Below, one piece after another: positions 31,742 through 41,724 of a DNA stretch of 64,000 nt (the first letter of the stretch is position 1; each line of letters begins with the position of its first letter). The notes below the pieces were generated by a model, which was not told where the DNA came from, made no database searches, and saw only the letters and a program-made list of their open reading frames with translations. Where the stretch lies: assembly GCA_021234155.1 (NCBI GenBank), contig JAJEKV010000002.1, positions 33,683,123 to 33,747,122 on the forward strand. Direction: 5' to 3'. The DNA comes from Isoetes taiwanensis. Its lineage: Eukaryota > Streptophyta > Lycopodiopsida > Isoetales > Isoetaceae. The position numbers were made by a program, and so were the translations under genes.

Positions 31742-32281
31742 GTGAGTCTCACTCATATCTATGCTGCCATTGAGACGGGCCAAGCCAACCAGCAGCCTTT
31801 CGTCATTTCCACGGTTGGACAAGTAGATTGTAAGTCTTTCATTATCCTCATGGACACTGGCAGCATGCATAATTTTGCATCTCCTAGAATGGCAGAGGCC
31901 TTGCAGCTTGCTCCCTTGAAGTCCAAGCCACATCTAGTTACGTTGGCTAGTGGGGCTATACATCACACGCGGGGTCGACGTATTAATTTGAATATCCAGC
32001 TACCAGGAGCAGCTGTTGCTCTAGGAGTGGAGATAATGGATATTGGCCGTTATGATCTCATTGTGGGAACGGAATTCCTGGCTGCTGCAAAGGCCAACAT
32101 TGACTGTAAGAAGCGGGAAGTTACCTTTAATGTAGCCAATGGAACCCGAGCGACCATAGCAGGTAAGCCGGTTATTCCCATTATGCAATGTATTTCATTA
32201 CGCCAGTTGCATAGGGCTCTCATGAAATCTCAGATCATTGGCATGATTCGACTTGCTTCAGTGGAAGCTAAGTTCAAGTAG
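31742..32281 (+). pseudogene. Ty3/gypsy aspartic protease
   Basis: A 179-codon frame contains SFIILMDTGSMHNFASPRMA (the active-site DTG), then GRYDLIVGTEFLAAAKANID and REVTFNVANG. These match the retropepsin of plant Ty3/gypsy elements in order and length. It sits between gag and RT on the same strand, as expected in the polyprotein, but stop codons separate it from both. Confidence 0.82.
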
Positions 32282-32283
32282 GA

Positions 32284-32735
32284 TGAAGTTCTTGATACCT
32301 TGCCTCTGGCAATAGCAATGGTTCTTCGGGAATACCATGCCCTTTTTCCCGAAGAGATCCATCGATTGCCACCTTTTGGAGGAGTGGAATGTGAAATTAC
32401 CTTGGAACCAGGCACCAAGCCTACTAGTAAGGCCCTATATCGAATGAGTACTAGAATTAACAGAGCTTAAGAAGCAGTTGCAAGAGCTCCTCAAATTAGG
32501 CTTCATTCGATCCAGTGTCTCACCTTTCGGGGCCCTAATAGTAATACTCTTCGTCAAGAAAAAGGATGGCACCTTGAGAATATGCATCGATTACCGCCAA
32601 CTGAACAAGCATACTATTAAGAATCGGTATGCTTTGCCACGGGCCGACGATCTAATGGATCAGTTGCAAGGGGCTAAGTACTTTACAAAGATTGACCTTC
32701 GGTCGGGATATCACCAGATACGGATTAAGGAGGAT
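32284..32735 (+). pseudogene. Ty3/gypsy reverse transcriptase N-terminus, truncated
   Basis: REYHALFPEEIHRLPPFGGV leads to [16 protein letters not shown]. After a frame change comes [20 protein letters not shown]. Then [40 protein letters not shown] and YHQIRIKE follow. The family's next block, with the YxDD catalytic motif, is missing because the CACTA terminus begins at 32736. No continuation was found later in the window. Confidence 0.85.
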
Positions 32736-32751
32736 CACTACAAGGGATAGT

Positions 32752-33180
32752 CGTCCTTCAACGACGTCGAGACGTGGACGAACGACGGGTTGTCGTCGAA
32801 CATCGACGACATCGTCGTTCAACGACGACAACGTCGTTTCGACGTCGTTCAATGACGTCTATCGGGGCTGACGTGTCGGATTGGCCTGCGTGGCATGGTA
32901 CTGCTGCCAAGCTGGCAGGCCTGCGTGTCAAAACACGTCAGCGCGACGTCGTTGAACGACGTTTCACAGATCTGACGTCACGCCGCGTCCTGCGTGGAAA
33001 TGGGCTGTTGCCAATCTGGCAGCCTGCGTGTCAAGACGCGCCAGCGTGCCGTCGTTGAACGACGTCGGACAAAGCTGACGTGTCACGTCTGCCTGCTTGG
33101 CATGGTGCTGGTGCCAAGCTAACCTGCCTGCGTGTCAGGACACGTCAGCCTCGACGTCGTTAAACGACGTCACACAGAGG
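32752..33180. repeat. CACTA left subterminal palindromes
   Basis: Many copies of ACGTCGTT(G/C)AACGACGT-type palindromes are interspersed with CTGACGTGTC and CTGCCAAGCTGGCAGGCCTGC-like units of about 100 bp. CACTA subterminal repeats are normally transposase-binding sites. The CpG density is high. Confidence 0.8.
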
Positions 33181-33205
33181 AAATTATTATTTTTTTTTTT
33201 TGCCT

Positions 33206-33231
33206 TATAAAAACCCTAACCCTAACCCTAC
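33206..33231 (+). promoter_or_regulatory. TATA box with adjoining telo-box
   Basis: TATAAAA at 33206-33212 runs into AACCCTAACCCTAACCC, a plant telo-box arrangement. It lies about 95 bp before the ATG at 33307 and is a credible core promoter. Confidence 0.7.
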
Positions 33232-33306
33232 ATCCACGTTATAAGTGGATCCATCAGTAGCTGCTGTTATTCTTATCTTTTGAGTGTTCTTCCCTATCTT
33301 GCTATA

Positions 33307-33615
33307 ATGGTCCGGCAGTTGAAGACCACCTTCGCGCGATATGTTCCTTCTAGCAGTAATCCTCCTCCTCCAAGGGAAGACAACTCCAGCAACCCCCCTG
33401 CTTCTCCCGCTGAGAACCCTCCCTTCACCATCGTGGCAAAGATGAGTGAAAAGGAGCTTCTGATTGCACTAACATCTGGCGTTCCATGTGGGGAACGACT
33501 GGTAGAATGGCTCACCGAGCCAAACAAAGAGAAAACGACATTAATGGTGCAGATAATGATGCAAATGGTTGCATCAAACTGTCACGTCCTCAGGATGGAC
33601 ATAAGTAATGTATAA
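33307..33615 (+). CDS. Small CACTA-internal protein, 102 aa, unrecognised
   Basis: The ATG at 33307 opens a frame with a basic start (MVRQLKTTFARYV), a Pro/Ser linker (SNPPPPREDNSSNPP), then a helical region, KMSEKELLIALTSGVPCGER and MVQIMMQMVASNCHVLRMD. A TATA box and telo-box precede it and palindromes flank both sides. It could be an accessory factor or the first exon of a longer transcript. No family is recognised. Confidence 0.5.
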   Translation: MVRQLKTTFARYVPSSSNPPPPREDNSSNPPASPAENPPFTIVAKMSEKELLIALTSGVPCGERLVEWLTEPNKEKTTLMVQIMMQMVASNCHVLRMDISNV

Positions 33616-34455
33616 GCTTTTTTTTATGAATGGAAACAATAAGTTTTTTTATCTATTTGTGTTGTCGTTGTATAAGCTTATTTTATGAATGGGAACAATC
33701 AGTTTTTTTATTTATTTGTGTTATTTGTATTGTATGTTTCTGTTTCTGTTTCTGTTATGATCATTTGACGTCGTTAAACGACGTTATGATCATCTGACGT
33801 GGCATATGAGACGCCCGAAGCTGACGTGGCATGCCTGGGTGTCAGGACGACGTGGCATGCCTGTGTGGCGTCGTTAAACGACGTCATAGACGTCGATAAA
33901 CGACGTTAAATATGGCGGGAACCCGACCGCCCGGGTTATTTACCATTCCTTTGTTATTTTGACGCGTTTGTTTCGGATTTTTTTGCGCCCGTGGGTCTTC
34001 ATAAGGTAAGATCCCTGCTAATTTGTTAATCTTTGTGGTTTTAGAGTTAAACACCTCCAAATGCTAATAGATTAGAAGATTGAATCTTGAAAGTATGTTA
34101 AAAACTTGAGGGATGCATGATCAAGGTACTGGTCGGCTCCATCCCGAATGGAGAAGACTAGATGTATCGGGTTTATGCACCTTAGAACAGAAGTTTCAAT
34201 TTTCATAGATTACAAAAGATTTGAAAGGTTGCGTGAATAATGTACTGGTCGACTCCATTTCAAATGGAGAGGACTAGATGTATCGGGTTCAGGCACCCTT
34301 CAATCAAATGCTTTCTAAATATCATAAACGTTGTATGAATCTGAATCTTAAGAATAAACATTTGATAAAATCTAAAAAAAAACATGGATATTTATATTTA
34401 TTATATTATTACATGGTTTTTTATTAATATTTTTATTGTTTACTAGAAAAACAAC
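33616..34455. other. Non-coding, with second palindrome cluster
   Basis: A pair of diverged ~65-bp units (AAGCTT T-rich ATGAATGG(A/G)AACAAT) lies at 33616-33720. GACGTCGTTAAACGACGT palindromes and GACGTGGCATGCCTG repeats lie at 33765-33910. A duplicated ~130-bp unit (GTACTGGTCG(G/A)CTCCAT...GTATCGGGTT) lies at 34115-34310. No gene is seen. Confidence 0.6.
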
Positions 34456-34848
34456 ATGGACGAACGTCAGAAGGAATTTGAACGTAAAGTGAGACAGAAA
34501 GCTTTGAGAAAGTTACATGGCGACTTGCGCAAGAATGTTACCCCAACAATTGCCACAAATAGTCCAATTAGACCGAGTCTTCCTAGAGGCTTTGGTGGTG
34601 TGCATGAAATGAATGCCGCCGATGTATGTACCATAAACATGTTTCGAATGATTAGTTAACTTTATATCTTGATGTTACTTTTTTTTTTTTTGCAGTTGTA
34701 CTTGACAAAGCGGTTATATTGCAATTGTTCGATGTGCAAAGGACAAATAAAACGGATGAGAAAGACTGTCCTCGACCATGTTGACAAATATGGTGAATGC
34801 CCGACAAATCCAGTGCTCTCGGACGCACATGTGGGGTATTCCAACGAG
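34456..34848 (+). pseudogene. CACTA transposase, N-terminal exons with zinc-finger-like segment
   Basis: Exon 1 (34456-34623) begins MDERQKEFERKVRQKALRKL and ends at GAT|GTATGT. Exon 2 (34696-34848) carries LYLTKRLYCNCSMCKGQIKR and TVLDHVDKYGECPTNPVLSD. C-N-C-x2-C followed by a His 20 residues on resembles the transposase-associated domain at the start of CACTA transposases. Both introns are phase 0 with clear TTTTTGCAG and GAG|GTATAA borders. It connects in frame to the SET exon. Confidence 0.6.
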
Positions 34849-34936
34849 GTATAATACACGAATCTCATGTACTCGAATCAACTACTCTCATGTACTTGAA
34901 TCGACGTCTTAACTTAGTTTGCTTGTATTTTGTTAG

Positions 34937-35768
34937 AAAGAAATTGAGAATGAAGTGAGCTCGAAGCAGTATATAGATTTTGGGGTTATGTTGTCATTGG
35001 AAGTAGATGATGTTGATACTATGAATGCGTTCATAGAAAACCCTACAAAAAGAAAGCCATCAACTTCCTCAAAGAGTATCCCATTACGTGTTAGAACTCG
35101 TCGTGCAATGGCCGTTGCCAAGATTGGAGGGAATGACAATGTTCATCAAAATTGGAATGTACTAGATCATGTAGAAGAAAATAATCTTCCACCTTCACTA
35201 GTCCATTTGGTCCAGCCCTTTACAGATAAAGATCGTATGAAATTCAATGCATGGCCTAGAGGCACGCCAATTATTTATGGGGAGCAATTTACATATTGGG
35301 GTAGGCAAAGACATGATTAAAAATAGTCGGTCCCCTAAGTGCTTTGGCTCGATTATATATTATGACGAATACAAAAGTCAAAGATGGTACGACTATTCCT
35401 TTAATGCCATATGTAGGTCCTGAATATAACTCAGACACTTGGCATAAATTGAGTAAGCATCAGTGGCGCATGCTCATCTATGGCCTAAATTCAAATGCAC
35501 GAACAATATCCAAGCCCAGTGACTACGCAAGCTTCACATATATTGATGGTCGTCCTCAGTTGCATGGAAACCTTGCTGCTTTTATTAATAGCTCTATCGA
35601 GAATCCTGAAGCTACCAATTGTGAATTTGTCGAGGCAAACAAAGACCAAGAAGATTTTTTAGGCGAAAATTGATTTGGAGATATATCATGGTTTATGCTA
35701 TAAAAACTTTGTGTATTGGTGATGAATTGTTCATTGAATATGAATCTGACGGTAGACCAATACCGGAG
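34937..35768 (+). pseudogene. SET domain exon(s) within CACTA transposase gene
   Basis: After TTGTTAG the frame reads KEIENEVSSKQYIDFGVMLS onward, with basic RKPSTSSKSIPLRVRTRRAM. After a break at about 35318, a SET-like domain follows: LYIMTNTKVKDGTTIPLMPY, then SFTYIDGRPQLHGNLAAFIN, NPEATNCEFVEANKD and, after a 1-2 base shift near 35680, YAIKTLCIGDELFIEYESD. These align with SET start (xxT...IKxG), the GN.AAFIN.S..xNC pseudoknot strand and the final GDEL.I.Y. The exon ends at CCGGAG|GTCC in phase 0, matching the next exon. SET domains are protein lysine methyltransferases acting on histones and other proteins. Two frame breaks indicate decay. Confidence 0.65.
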
Positions 35769-35791
35769 GTCCTTTGATGATGTACTCAAAT

Positions 35792-35955
35792 TACTCTTCT
35801 TCTTCTTCTTCTTCTTCTTCTTCTTCTTCTTCTTCTTCTTCTTCTTCTTCTTCTTCTTCTTCTTCTTCTTCTTCTTCTTCTTCTTCTTCTTCTTCTTCTT
35901 CTTCTTCTTCTTCTTCTTCTTCTTCTTCTTCTTCTTCTTCTTCTTCTTCTTCTTT
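35792..35955. repeat. TTC microsatellite in intron
   Basis: About 54 TTC triplets lie between the SET exon donor (35769) and the next acceptor (36155). Poly-Phe, poly-Ser, poly-Glu and poly-Arg frames over it are artefacts. Confidence 0.97.
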
Positions 35956-36155
35956 TTCGAATTCTTCGAATTCTTCTTCTCTTGGAATGAGATTGCACAT
36001 ATTGAAGATAAATGTGTATTATATCTTCAATATATGCTTTGATTATGACATAAAATTTTATATTTCGTTCGTTATTAAATGCTTAAAATTTAACAAACAC
36101 GGGCTCTCAATGCATGTATCAATCACGTATATATTTTGTTTAATCTGACGTGCAG

Positions 36156-38119
36156 GGTAGGCAAGTGGATATGAGACCACATCCAAGCGTACTGAATTGG
36201 CGACATCAAAAGTCATTGCGGATAGCAGAATTAGAATACATTGAGCAGTATGGTACAAACATGGGCACAACGCATAATGAAGAGTACAACGATGAAGATG
36301 AACAGGAATACGATGATGAAGATGACGACAATGCCCCTGTGGACGACTTCATGGAAGTTGAGGAACCCATAGCCGACATGTTAGATGCATTTGGCCCAAT
36401 CTTCGACAATGACCTAGATGCGATATAAATACTCCTAACGATGGTCATGAAGATCACGTTTTATTGGAGGAGGCACATAAAGCATTATATCCAGGTGCAA
36501 GCATATCTAGATTGACGACATCTTTATTGATATTAAACCTTCAAGCCAAATTCAAATGGAGCAATGCCAGTGTTACGGCTTTGTTAGAGTAAGTACAATT
36601 GCAATCACTTGACTTATTGAATTTGTAGTTGAATGTATACGTAAAGGTCTGTTTTATACAGGTTATTGCAAGAGAAAATACTCCCACAAGGGAACACTAT
36701 GCCCAAAAGTCGCACTGAAATAAAAAATATATTGGCAGCTACTGGTTTAGGCTACCATAAGATTCACGCTTGTCCAAATGATTGCATGGTATATTATCCG
36801 GATGACATCTACAAGAACACAGAAACATGCCCTAAATGTGGTGCCTCTAGGTACAACGCAGATGCCAAGGGAAAGACCGTCCCGATGAAGGTGGTTCGCT
36901 ACTTTCCATTGATCCCTCGCATAAGGCTATTGTTTCGATGTGAATCTCTAGCTTCGCTCATGGGTTGGTGTGCCGCTAATGCGTCGAGTGACAATGTACT
37001 CCGCGTGGTTAGTGACTGCAAGCAATGGAAGCATATTGATGAAACATGGCCGGAATTTGGAAGAGAGCCACGAAATCTCAGATTAGGGTTGGCAACGGAT
37101 GGTGTTAATCCTTATGGACGTCAATCAGCCGCGTGGTCAACTTGGCCAGTAGTGTTGATCAACTATAATTTACCACCGTGGTTACTCATGAAGACTAGCC
37201 ATTTAATGGTAGTACTATTAGTTCCAGGACCGAAGAAGCCGGAAAGTCTAGATCCGTATCTGAAAATAGTTATTGATGAGCTTTTGACATTGTGGAGTGA
37301 AGGTATTGAAGTTTACGATGTCTCAAGAGAACTTCGTCTTTGACGAAGATTTACCTTGAGAGCAATCTTAATGTGGACAACGAAATGATTGGCCTGGTTT
37401 GTATGAACTCTCTGGACTCCAAGTGTGCGGATATGCGGCATGTCACTTGTGTGGGTTTGAACGCAGTTGAACTCTCGCCGGTCAACGGCATTGCACAAAA
37501 ATGTCTATGCAAACTTCAAGAGATATCTGCCAATGGAAAATCGACTTCGATACGTAGGTCCAAGAGAAAAACATTGCACTGAAGAGCCTCCCAAAAGGTT
37601 GACAATGAGAGATTGGGGTAACATGTGGGATGCCTCTGAAGGAAATAAGGTTAAGGGAATGAAGTGGAAAGCATCCTTCTTCCTTCTACCCTATTGGACA
37701 GAATTGAAGATCCATCATCTTCTCGATCCCATGCACATCTTTAAAAACGTTTCGGCGTCTATTTGGAGGCATGTCACCGGACGTAAGGACACAGATGCAG
37801 CACGAGAAGATCTACAAGAAGCTGGATCAAAATCTAAAGCATGGTTAAATGTCGAAGAAGGAATAAGGCCACAAGTGGATTGGATCGTGCCTAGAAAATG
37901 TATGAAACCCGTTCGAGAAGCGATCAAGGCCATAAAGACTCAAAGCAGGGATATATGCATTCGTTATGTAATTGTTTCTTTAACGAAGGGGAGTTAACTG
38001 GGTTGAAATCTCATGATTGGCATAAGATGTTGCAGTTTGTTATGCCTATTGTTCTGAGGGGTCGTCTCGCCGACGGTCCACTACGTGCAATATGTCTCCT
38101 ATCGAGTTTTTCGGGTTAA
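36156..38119 (+). pseudogene. CACTA transposase, TNP2 domain
   Basis: The exon from 36156 starts GRQVDMRPHPSVLNWRHQKS, has an acidic stretch, then ALYPGASISRLTTSLLILNL and WSNASVTALLE. An intron (36589-36661) joins in phase to LLQEKILPQGNTMPKSRTEI. Then come LGYHKIHACPNDCMVYYPDD, ETCPKCGASRYN, RNLRLGLATDGVNPYGRQSA, VLINYNLPPWLLMKTSHLMV, LVPGPKKPESLDPYLKIVID and LLTLWSEGIEVYDV. Further blocks are LSGLQVCGYAACHLCGFERS and WTELKIHHLLDPMHIFKNVS. These are the ordered TNP2 blocks of En/Spm transposases. Frame changes occur near 37335, 37450, 37560 and 37980, so it is inactive. Confidence 0.9.
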
Positions 38120-38187
38120 ATGCGGATTTAGAAAACACTTTCGATGCTGAACTCTCACTTAACTTTTTCTTTCTTAAATGATATTTA

Positions 38188-38881
38188 GATGGATTACAAG
38201 GAAGGAGATACCGACAAATGAAATTGCGGACATGCGAACTAAGGTCGTTGAGGCATGTTGTATGCTAGAGAAAGAATTCCCAACAAGTTTTACGGACATA
38301 CAAACTCACTTACTAGTGCATTTAGTGGACCAGTAGAGCTTGCGAGGCACAACAAATCCTAGATGGATGTTTTTATAGAATGCTTTCTGAAGGTTCTCAA
38401 GGACTTAAGTGCGTCGGAAGGCAAGGCCAGGAGGGTTGCATGGCCGAGGGTTGGTTAGCGAGAGTCATTATTCTATGTCACCGAAGTTCTTGGCGATCTA
38501 CACCCCAATGCTCCACGATTATGGACCGATGAAGACACTCCAACTATAATTGGAGAAGTTCCCGGCAGGAAGACCACAGAAGAAATTGTTCACACTAGAA
38601 GAACAGGCAAAAGTCAATAAGTTTCTCATCTACAACTCCACTCCCATGGAGAAATGGATAAAAAAATACGAGGAAGAAAAAATAAAGAGAGATGAGATAA
38701 GACGCTATCGACAAAAGAATCGCAAGCAACCACTTCCAGATCATCTAGGGGTCCTGCCAAGTGAGATAAACAATAAATGGCTGCTCGAACAACTAGAGAT
38801 GGCAAGGCAACGTGGCGAACATGTTTCTAGCGAAGAATTTGCATATGCTAAAGGCGTGTCACTATTTGTAAGTGCAACTTA
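38188..38881 (+). pseudogene. CACTA transposase, DUF4218 region and basic tail
   Basis: After ATATTTAG the frame reads RWITRKEIPTNEIADMRTKV, then FTDIQTHLLVHLVDQ (DUF4218). Eroded sequence with RQGQEGCMAEGWLAR follows. From 38550 a clean 110-codon run reads KFLIYNSTPMEKWIKKYEEE, RRYRQKNRKQPLPDHLGVLP and KWLLEQLEMARQRGEHVSSE. The run ends at a GTAAGT donor. The tail matches the fragment at 1-546 on the opposite strand. Confidence 0.8.
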
Positions 38882-38940
38882 ATAGCATATAATTCACGAG
38901 TTTCGTTCGTTATTTTGAACATTTGTTCCTTTACTTTGTA

Positions 38941-39488
38941 GTATAATTCATATGCATCAATATGGTCTTCTGGTGCTCACTTTCGACGACAAAGTGTGGA
39001 TCATGGCAAACGCACTTATGATTGTGGTATATCAGCAAAGTTTAGTACAGTTTGCGACCCGGTAGTCAGACCCAAACCCAATCGAGGCAATGTTGGAATG
39101 GATTGGTACTATAAAGACTATCATGGAGGTTGATGTCGGTAGTGCATTCAAAACAATGTTGTTTGATGCGAATGGTTTGATCTTGTGTGTCTTGGGTGCT
39201 CATGCCACGATACACAAAGATCCCGAGTGGCTTTGTATTCACTAGATTCAACTTCGTCGGTATCGTGGTCAAGACACACTCTCGTGAGGGTTGAGCAATG
39301 TGAACAAGTATGTTTACTTGGATGCAATAAAATTTATATATGTCATTAACAAAGGAACTAATGTAATAGAGGTTTTGTAGGTCACCTTCGTTCCAGATCC
39401 TTTGCAAGATCAGTGGTGGTTCGTAGTTCCATGTAAGGCTCGCTCCCGCCGCATATTTGAAGGTGAAGAAGAGATGGCGGTCGAATAG
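38941..39488 (+). pseudogene. CACTA transposase, C-terminal DUF4216-like exon
   Basis: After TTTGTAG the frame gives YNSYASIWSSGAHFRRQSVD, TYDCGISAKFSTVCDPVVRP and NVGMDWYYKDYHGG. Shifted pieces give STRFNFVGIVVKTHSREG, and another exon (from about 39382) gives VTFVPDPLQDQWWFVVPCKA then RIFEGEEEMAVE and a stop at 39486-39488. The V-KT-SRE / D-QWWFVV pattern is the DUF4216 end of CACTA transposases. Two or more frame breaks are present. Confidence 0.7.
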
Positions 39489-39913
39489 GGAGGTTGGGGG
39501 GGCTAGACTATTGTCATGATAGAAGACTACCATCGATTGAACCTTCATTACTTTATTATGATTATATTTTCTTCCCACATATGAATAAGAAAATACTTTG
39601 GCATGCTAATTTGTGTATACTACAAACCATATCGGGCAACATTAGTATTGCAACTTCGGTGATCATAGACATTTATGCCAAGTTAATTGGCAGCCTAGTA
39701 TAGACCTATGGCTTGCAAGCGCCGATCAGGGCAGTCCTACATACAGTTGAGTACACGCTTTATGTTTAATTAATCATAAAATGTGAAGATTCCCTTCAAA
39801 ATGCAAGATTCATATACAAAAATCATATATGTATTCTCTTCAAAATACAAAATTCATTTAAAAAACCCATACACAATTCAAATACACAAAACAAAGTGGA
39901 TGCCAGTGCACAT
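39489..39913. other. Intergenic, 3' side of two convergent genes
   Basis: AT-rich sequence with CAAAATACAAAATTCAT-like repeats. It probably holds the 3' UTRs of the transposase (plus) and of the 169-residue gene (minus). No frame is supported. Confidence 0.5.
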
Positions 39914-40423
39914 CTAGCGGTATATATCAGCATCCAGTGTGATCCACTCGCAGGCTCGAAGGTGCTCGACGGTGATTTCCTCCACCCCGTCAGAACAAGC
40001 CTCCCGAAGCATGGAATCCAAGCCCTCCGGCGTGGTGTCTGTTTCCCCAAGGAATTCATGTACGAGCACTTCCCGCATGCCCTGGTTGGTCTGGTGCAAC
40101 TTTTGAAAGTAGGGCTTCAGCAAATGTTTCCCTTCCCAAAGGACCCTATCCTCTAGCATACGGGCCAAGCACAACGAGCTCACCATGCATTTCTTCAGGC
40201 ATTCAAGCCTGTATTGAGGGAAGGTCCCGGCCTCCCAGTAATGCGAGCGAGGTCTTTCTTGCCCCCTATCACGCAGCTTTGTCATGGCTTGCTTGAACTC
40301 CGGCCTTTCTTGGGTTAGGTTCGTCTCTAGCCACTCAGACTGGAGGCAGTTCAGGTGCTCCAGCAGCGCCTGCACGGCCTCTGGTGCGGCATCAAGCGGG
40401 CATGCATCAGGAGAAGCGGCCAT
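39914..40423 (-). CDS. CACTA accessory protein, 169 aa, unrecognised
   Basis: This intact frame starts ATG at 40423, preceded by a minus-strand TATA-like run at 40529-40536. The sequence starts MAASPDACPLDAAPEAVQAL and is then rich in helices: LNCLQSEWLETNLTQERPEF, GTFPQYRLECLKKCMVSSLC, LWEGKHLLKPYFQKLHQTNQ and VEHLRACEWITLDADIYR. It has no zinc finger or membrane segment. It is intact while the transposase beside it is broken. It shares a divergent promoter region with the plus-strand gene at 40795. It may be a second CACTA protein analogous in role to TnpA-type proteins, but that is a guess. Confidence 0.6.
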   Translation of the reverse strand: MAASPDACPLDAAPEAVQALLEHLNCLQSEWLETNLTQERPEFKQAMTKLRDRGQERPRSHYWEAGTFPQYRLECLKKCMVSSLCLARMLEDRVLWEGKHLLKPYFQKLHQTNQGMREVLVHEFLGETDTTPEGLDSMLREACSDGVEEITVEHLRACEWITLDADIYR

Positions 40424-40528
40424 GGCAGATGTAGGTGAGGAGCTCTGACGAAGGAGGAGGAGGAGGAAGCTGGAGGGCGGAGGAGCAGAGGACGGAGGGC
40501 GGCGGAGAAGCTGGAGGACTAATAGGGC

Positions 40529-40740
40529 AATATATATGGCATTTCAGCATACGAAAACAAAACAAATTTCGTACGACGTCGCAATAACCGAGAACGTCGT
40601 TATTGACGTCGTTAAACGACGTCGGGACGTCGTTAAACGACGTCTCTGTTCCTTTAAATGTCACCCGGCCGGCTTTCATTTTTCCCATTTCTTTTATGAT
40701 TTGAGTATTGCGCTACTCGCTTTGAACGATCCTCGGATCC
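40529..40740. promoter_or_regulatory. Divergent promoter with two perfect 19-bp palindromes
   Basis: GACGTCGTTAAACGACGTC occurs at 40605-40623 and 40626-40644. A related AACGTCGTTATTGACGTC half-site lies just before, and GTACGACGTCGC at about 40571. The cluster sits between the minus gene (TATA-like run at 40529-40536) and the plus gene at 40795. The same palindromes flank the left genes at 32752-33180 and 33765-33910. Confidence 0.8.
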
Positions 40741-40794
40741 TAGTTTTTCATTGCAGTTATTGTGAGAGTTTTTTCTTTATTGCTTTTGGGATAC

Positions 40795-41324
40795 ATGGCC
40801 ATGGAAGGTATGCTTCGACGCTTGAACCAGATTCAGGAGGAGATGAGGATTCAAGAGCAGAGAGATATGGAACCTGTCTTCACAAGTAAGGCTACACTCT
40901 GTAGTTTATAGACTTTATTGTATTTTCTCTATTTTCTAATCTATAGCTTGGTGTAGGAGCCGTCGAGGGCATGAGAAGGAAGGGAATCCTCCGTGAACCC
41001 CCTCCTCCACTCGAAGATGAGGACTATGAAACAACGATCCATCGGATGAAGGTATTAAAGAAGTATGTGATTGGTGAGAAGGCACTGACCGAATTGCTAG
41101 GAACCAGTGAGCTGCCTAGCATGATGAGGGTGCTTCTTGAAAAGATGGTCAGGGTTTGGAAGCACCACAGGAAAAACAACATTAACATGATACTAGCGTC
41201 GACATGGCTGCCGCCAGACATACTTGACATGGAGCTATGGTTCAAAGGGGATGGACAAGTGGAGGACTTCACGATGGAAACCATAAGCCAAGCTCATGAG
41301 GAGTATGCTGAATTGTTCAAGTGA
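40795..41324 (+). CDS. CACTA accessory protein, 152 aa, two exons, unrecognised
   Basis: Exon 1 (40795-40885) reads MAMEGMLRRLNQIQEEMRIQ and so on. Intron 40886-40956 (71 nt, ACAA|GTAAGG to GTGTAG) joins in phase 1. Exon 2 gives RAVEGMRRKGILREPPPPLE, then DYETTIHRMKVLKKYVIGEK, ELPSMMRVLLEKMVRVWKHH and ELWFKGDGQVEDFTMETISQ, ending at 41324. A polyadenylation-like AATAAA lies at 41335-41340. An N-terminal coiled coil is likely. It is intact and divergent from the 169-residue gene. The role may be in CACTA mobility or regulation by position only. Confidence 0.6.
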
Positions 41325-41358
41325 TCTTTTGTTCAATAAACCTATGTTTTGTACATTG

Positions 41359-41724
41359 TTATATTTTCTCTTGGGTACAATCTAGCATTGATACATGCAT
41401 GAACATGATCTTCTGTTGGATCCCGCCTTCTTCAGTTCGATTTGCCATTTCGGAGCCTGAGGTTTCTGCGACATTTCGACTTGGACTGGTAGAACCAGCT
41501 TCTGAGATTATTTGTGGTTTGGACTCTCCTGTAGCTCTTACAAATGGGACACTTCCATGTTCTAAATCTTTCAAATGCACATTCTTAGAAGTTTGTGATG
41601 GACAGTCAGCTTGGATTTTTTCTCCAACCTGACTGATAGAAGCAGCCACTAAATTTATGTTTCTTTGTGGCTTGAAGTCAACTGCATCTTCCAAATCTTC
41701 CAAATCAGCTCGGTTGCCTCGCAA
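41359..41724 (-). CDS. Minus-strand ORF beside the satellite, unrecognised
   Basis: The 121-codon frame reads DLEDLEDAVDFKPQRNINLV, KIQADCPSQTSKNVHLKDLE, IISEAGSTSPSRNVAETSGS and on. Composition is plausible for a disordered protein segment and unlike the satellite. Its first codons fall in the start of the satellite, so the real gene, if any, was truncated by the array. It could be a captured host exon. Confidence 0.3.
   Translation of the reverse strand: MRGNRADLEDLEDAVDFKPQRNINLVAASISQVGEKIQADCPSQTSKNVHLKDLEHGSVPFVRATGESKPQIISEAGSTSPSRNVAETSGSEMANRTEEGGIQQKIMFMHVSMLDCTQEKI

Larger units (their letters stand above)
32736..41340 (+). mobile_element. CACTA (En/Spm) transposon, left end present, right end not found
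   Basis: CACTACAAGGGATAGTCG at 32736 is a standard CACTA terminus, inserted in the gypsy RT. Inside are subterminal GACGTC palindromes, a small ORF, a TNP2-type transposase gene, and a divergent pair of small genes. I could not find the inverse terminus (...CTTGTAGTG) before the satellite array at 41713. The right limit given is the end of the last accessory gene. The element may be truncated by the array. Confidence 0.75.

Noticed and set aside
33206-33231. Telomere repeat / interstitial telomere
   Set aside because: There are only about three CCCTAA units next to a TATA box. A promoter telo-box explains it better.
35716-36148. Poly-Phe, poly-Ser, poly-Glu and poly-Arg frames
   Set aside because: They are translations of the TTC microsatellite in an intron.
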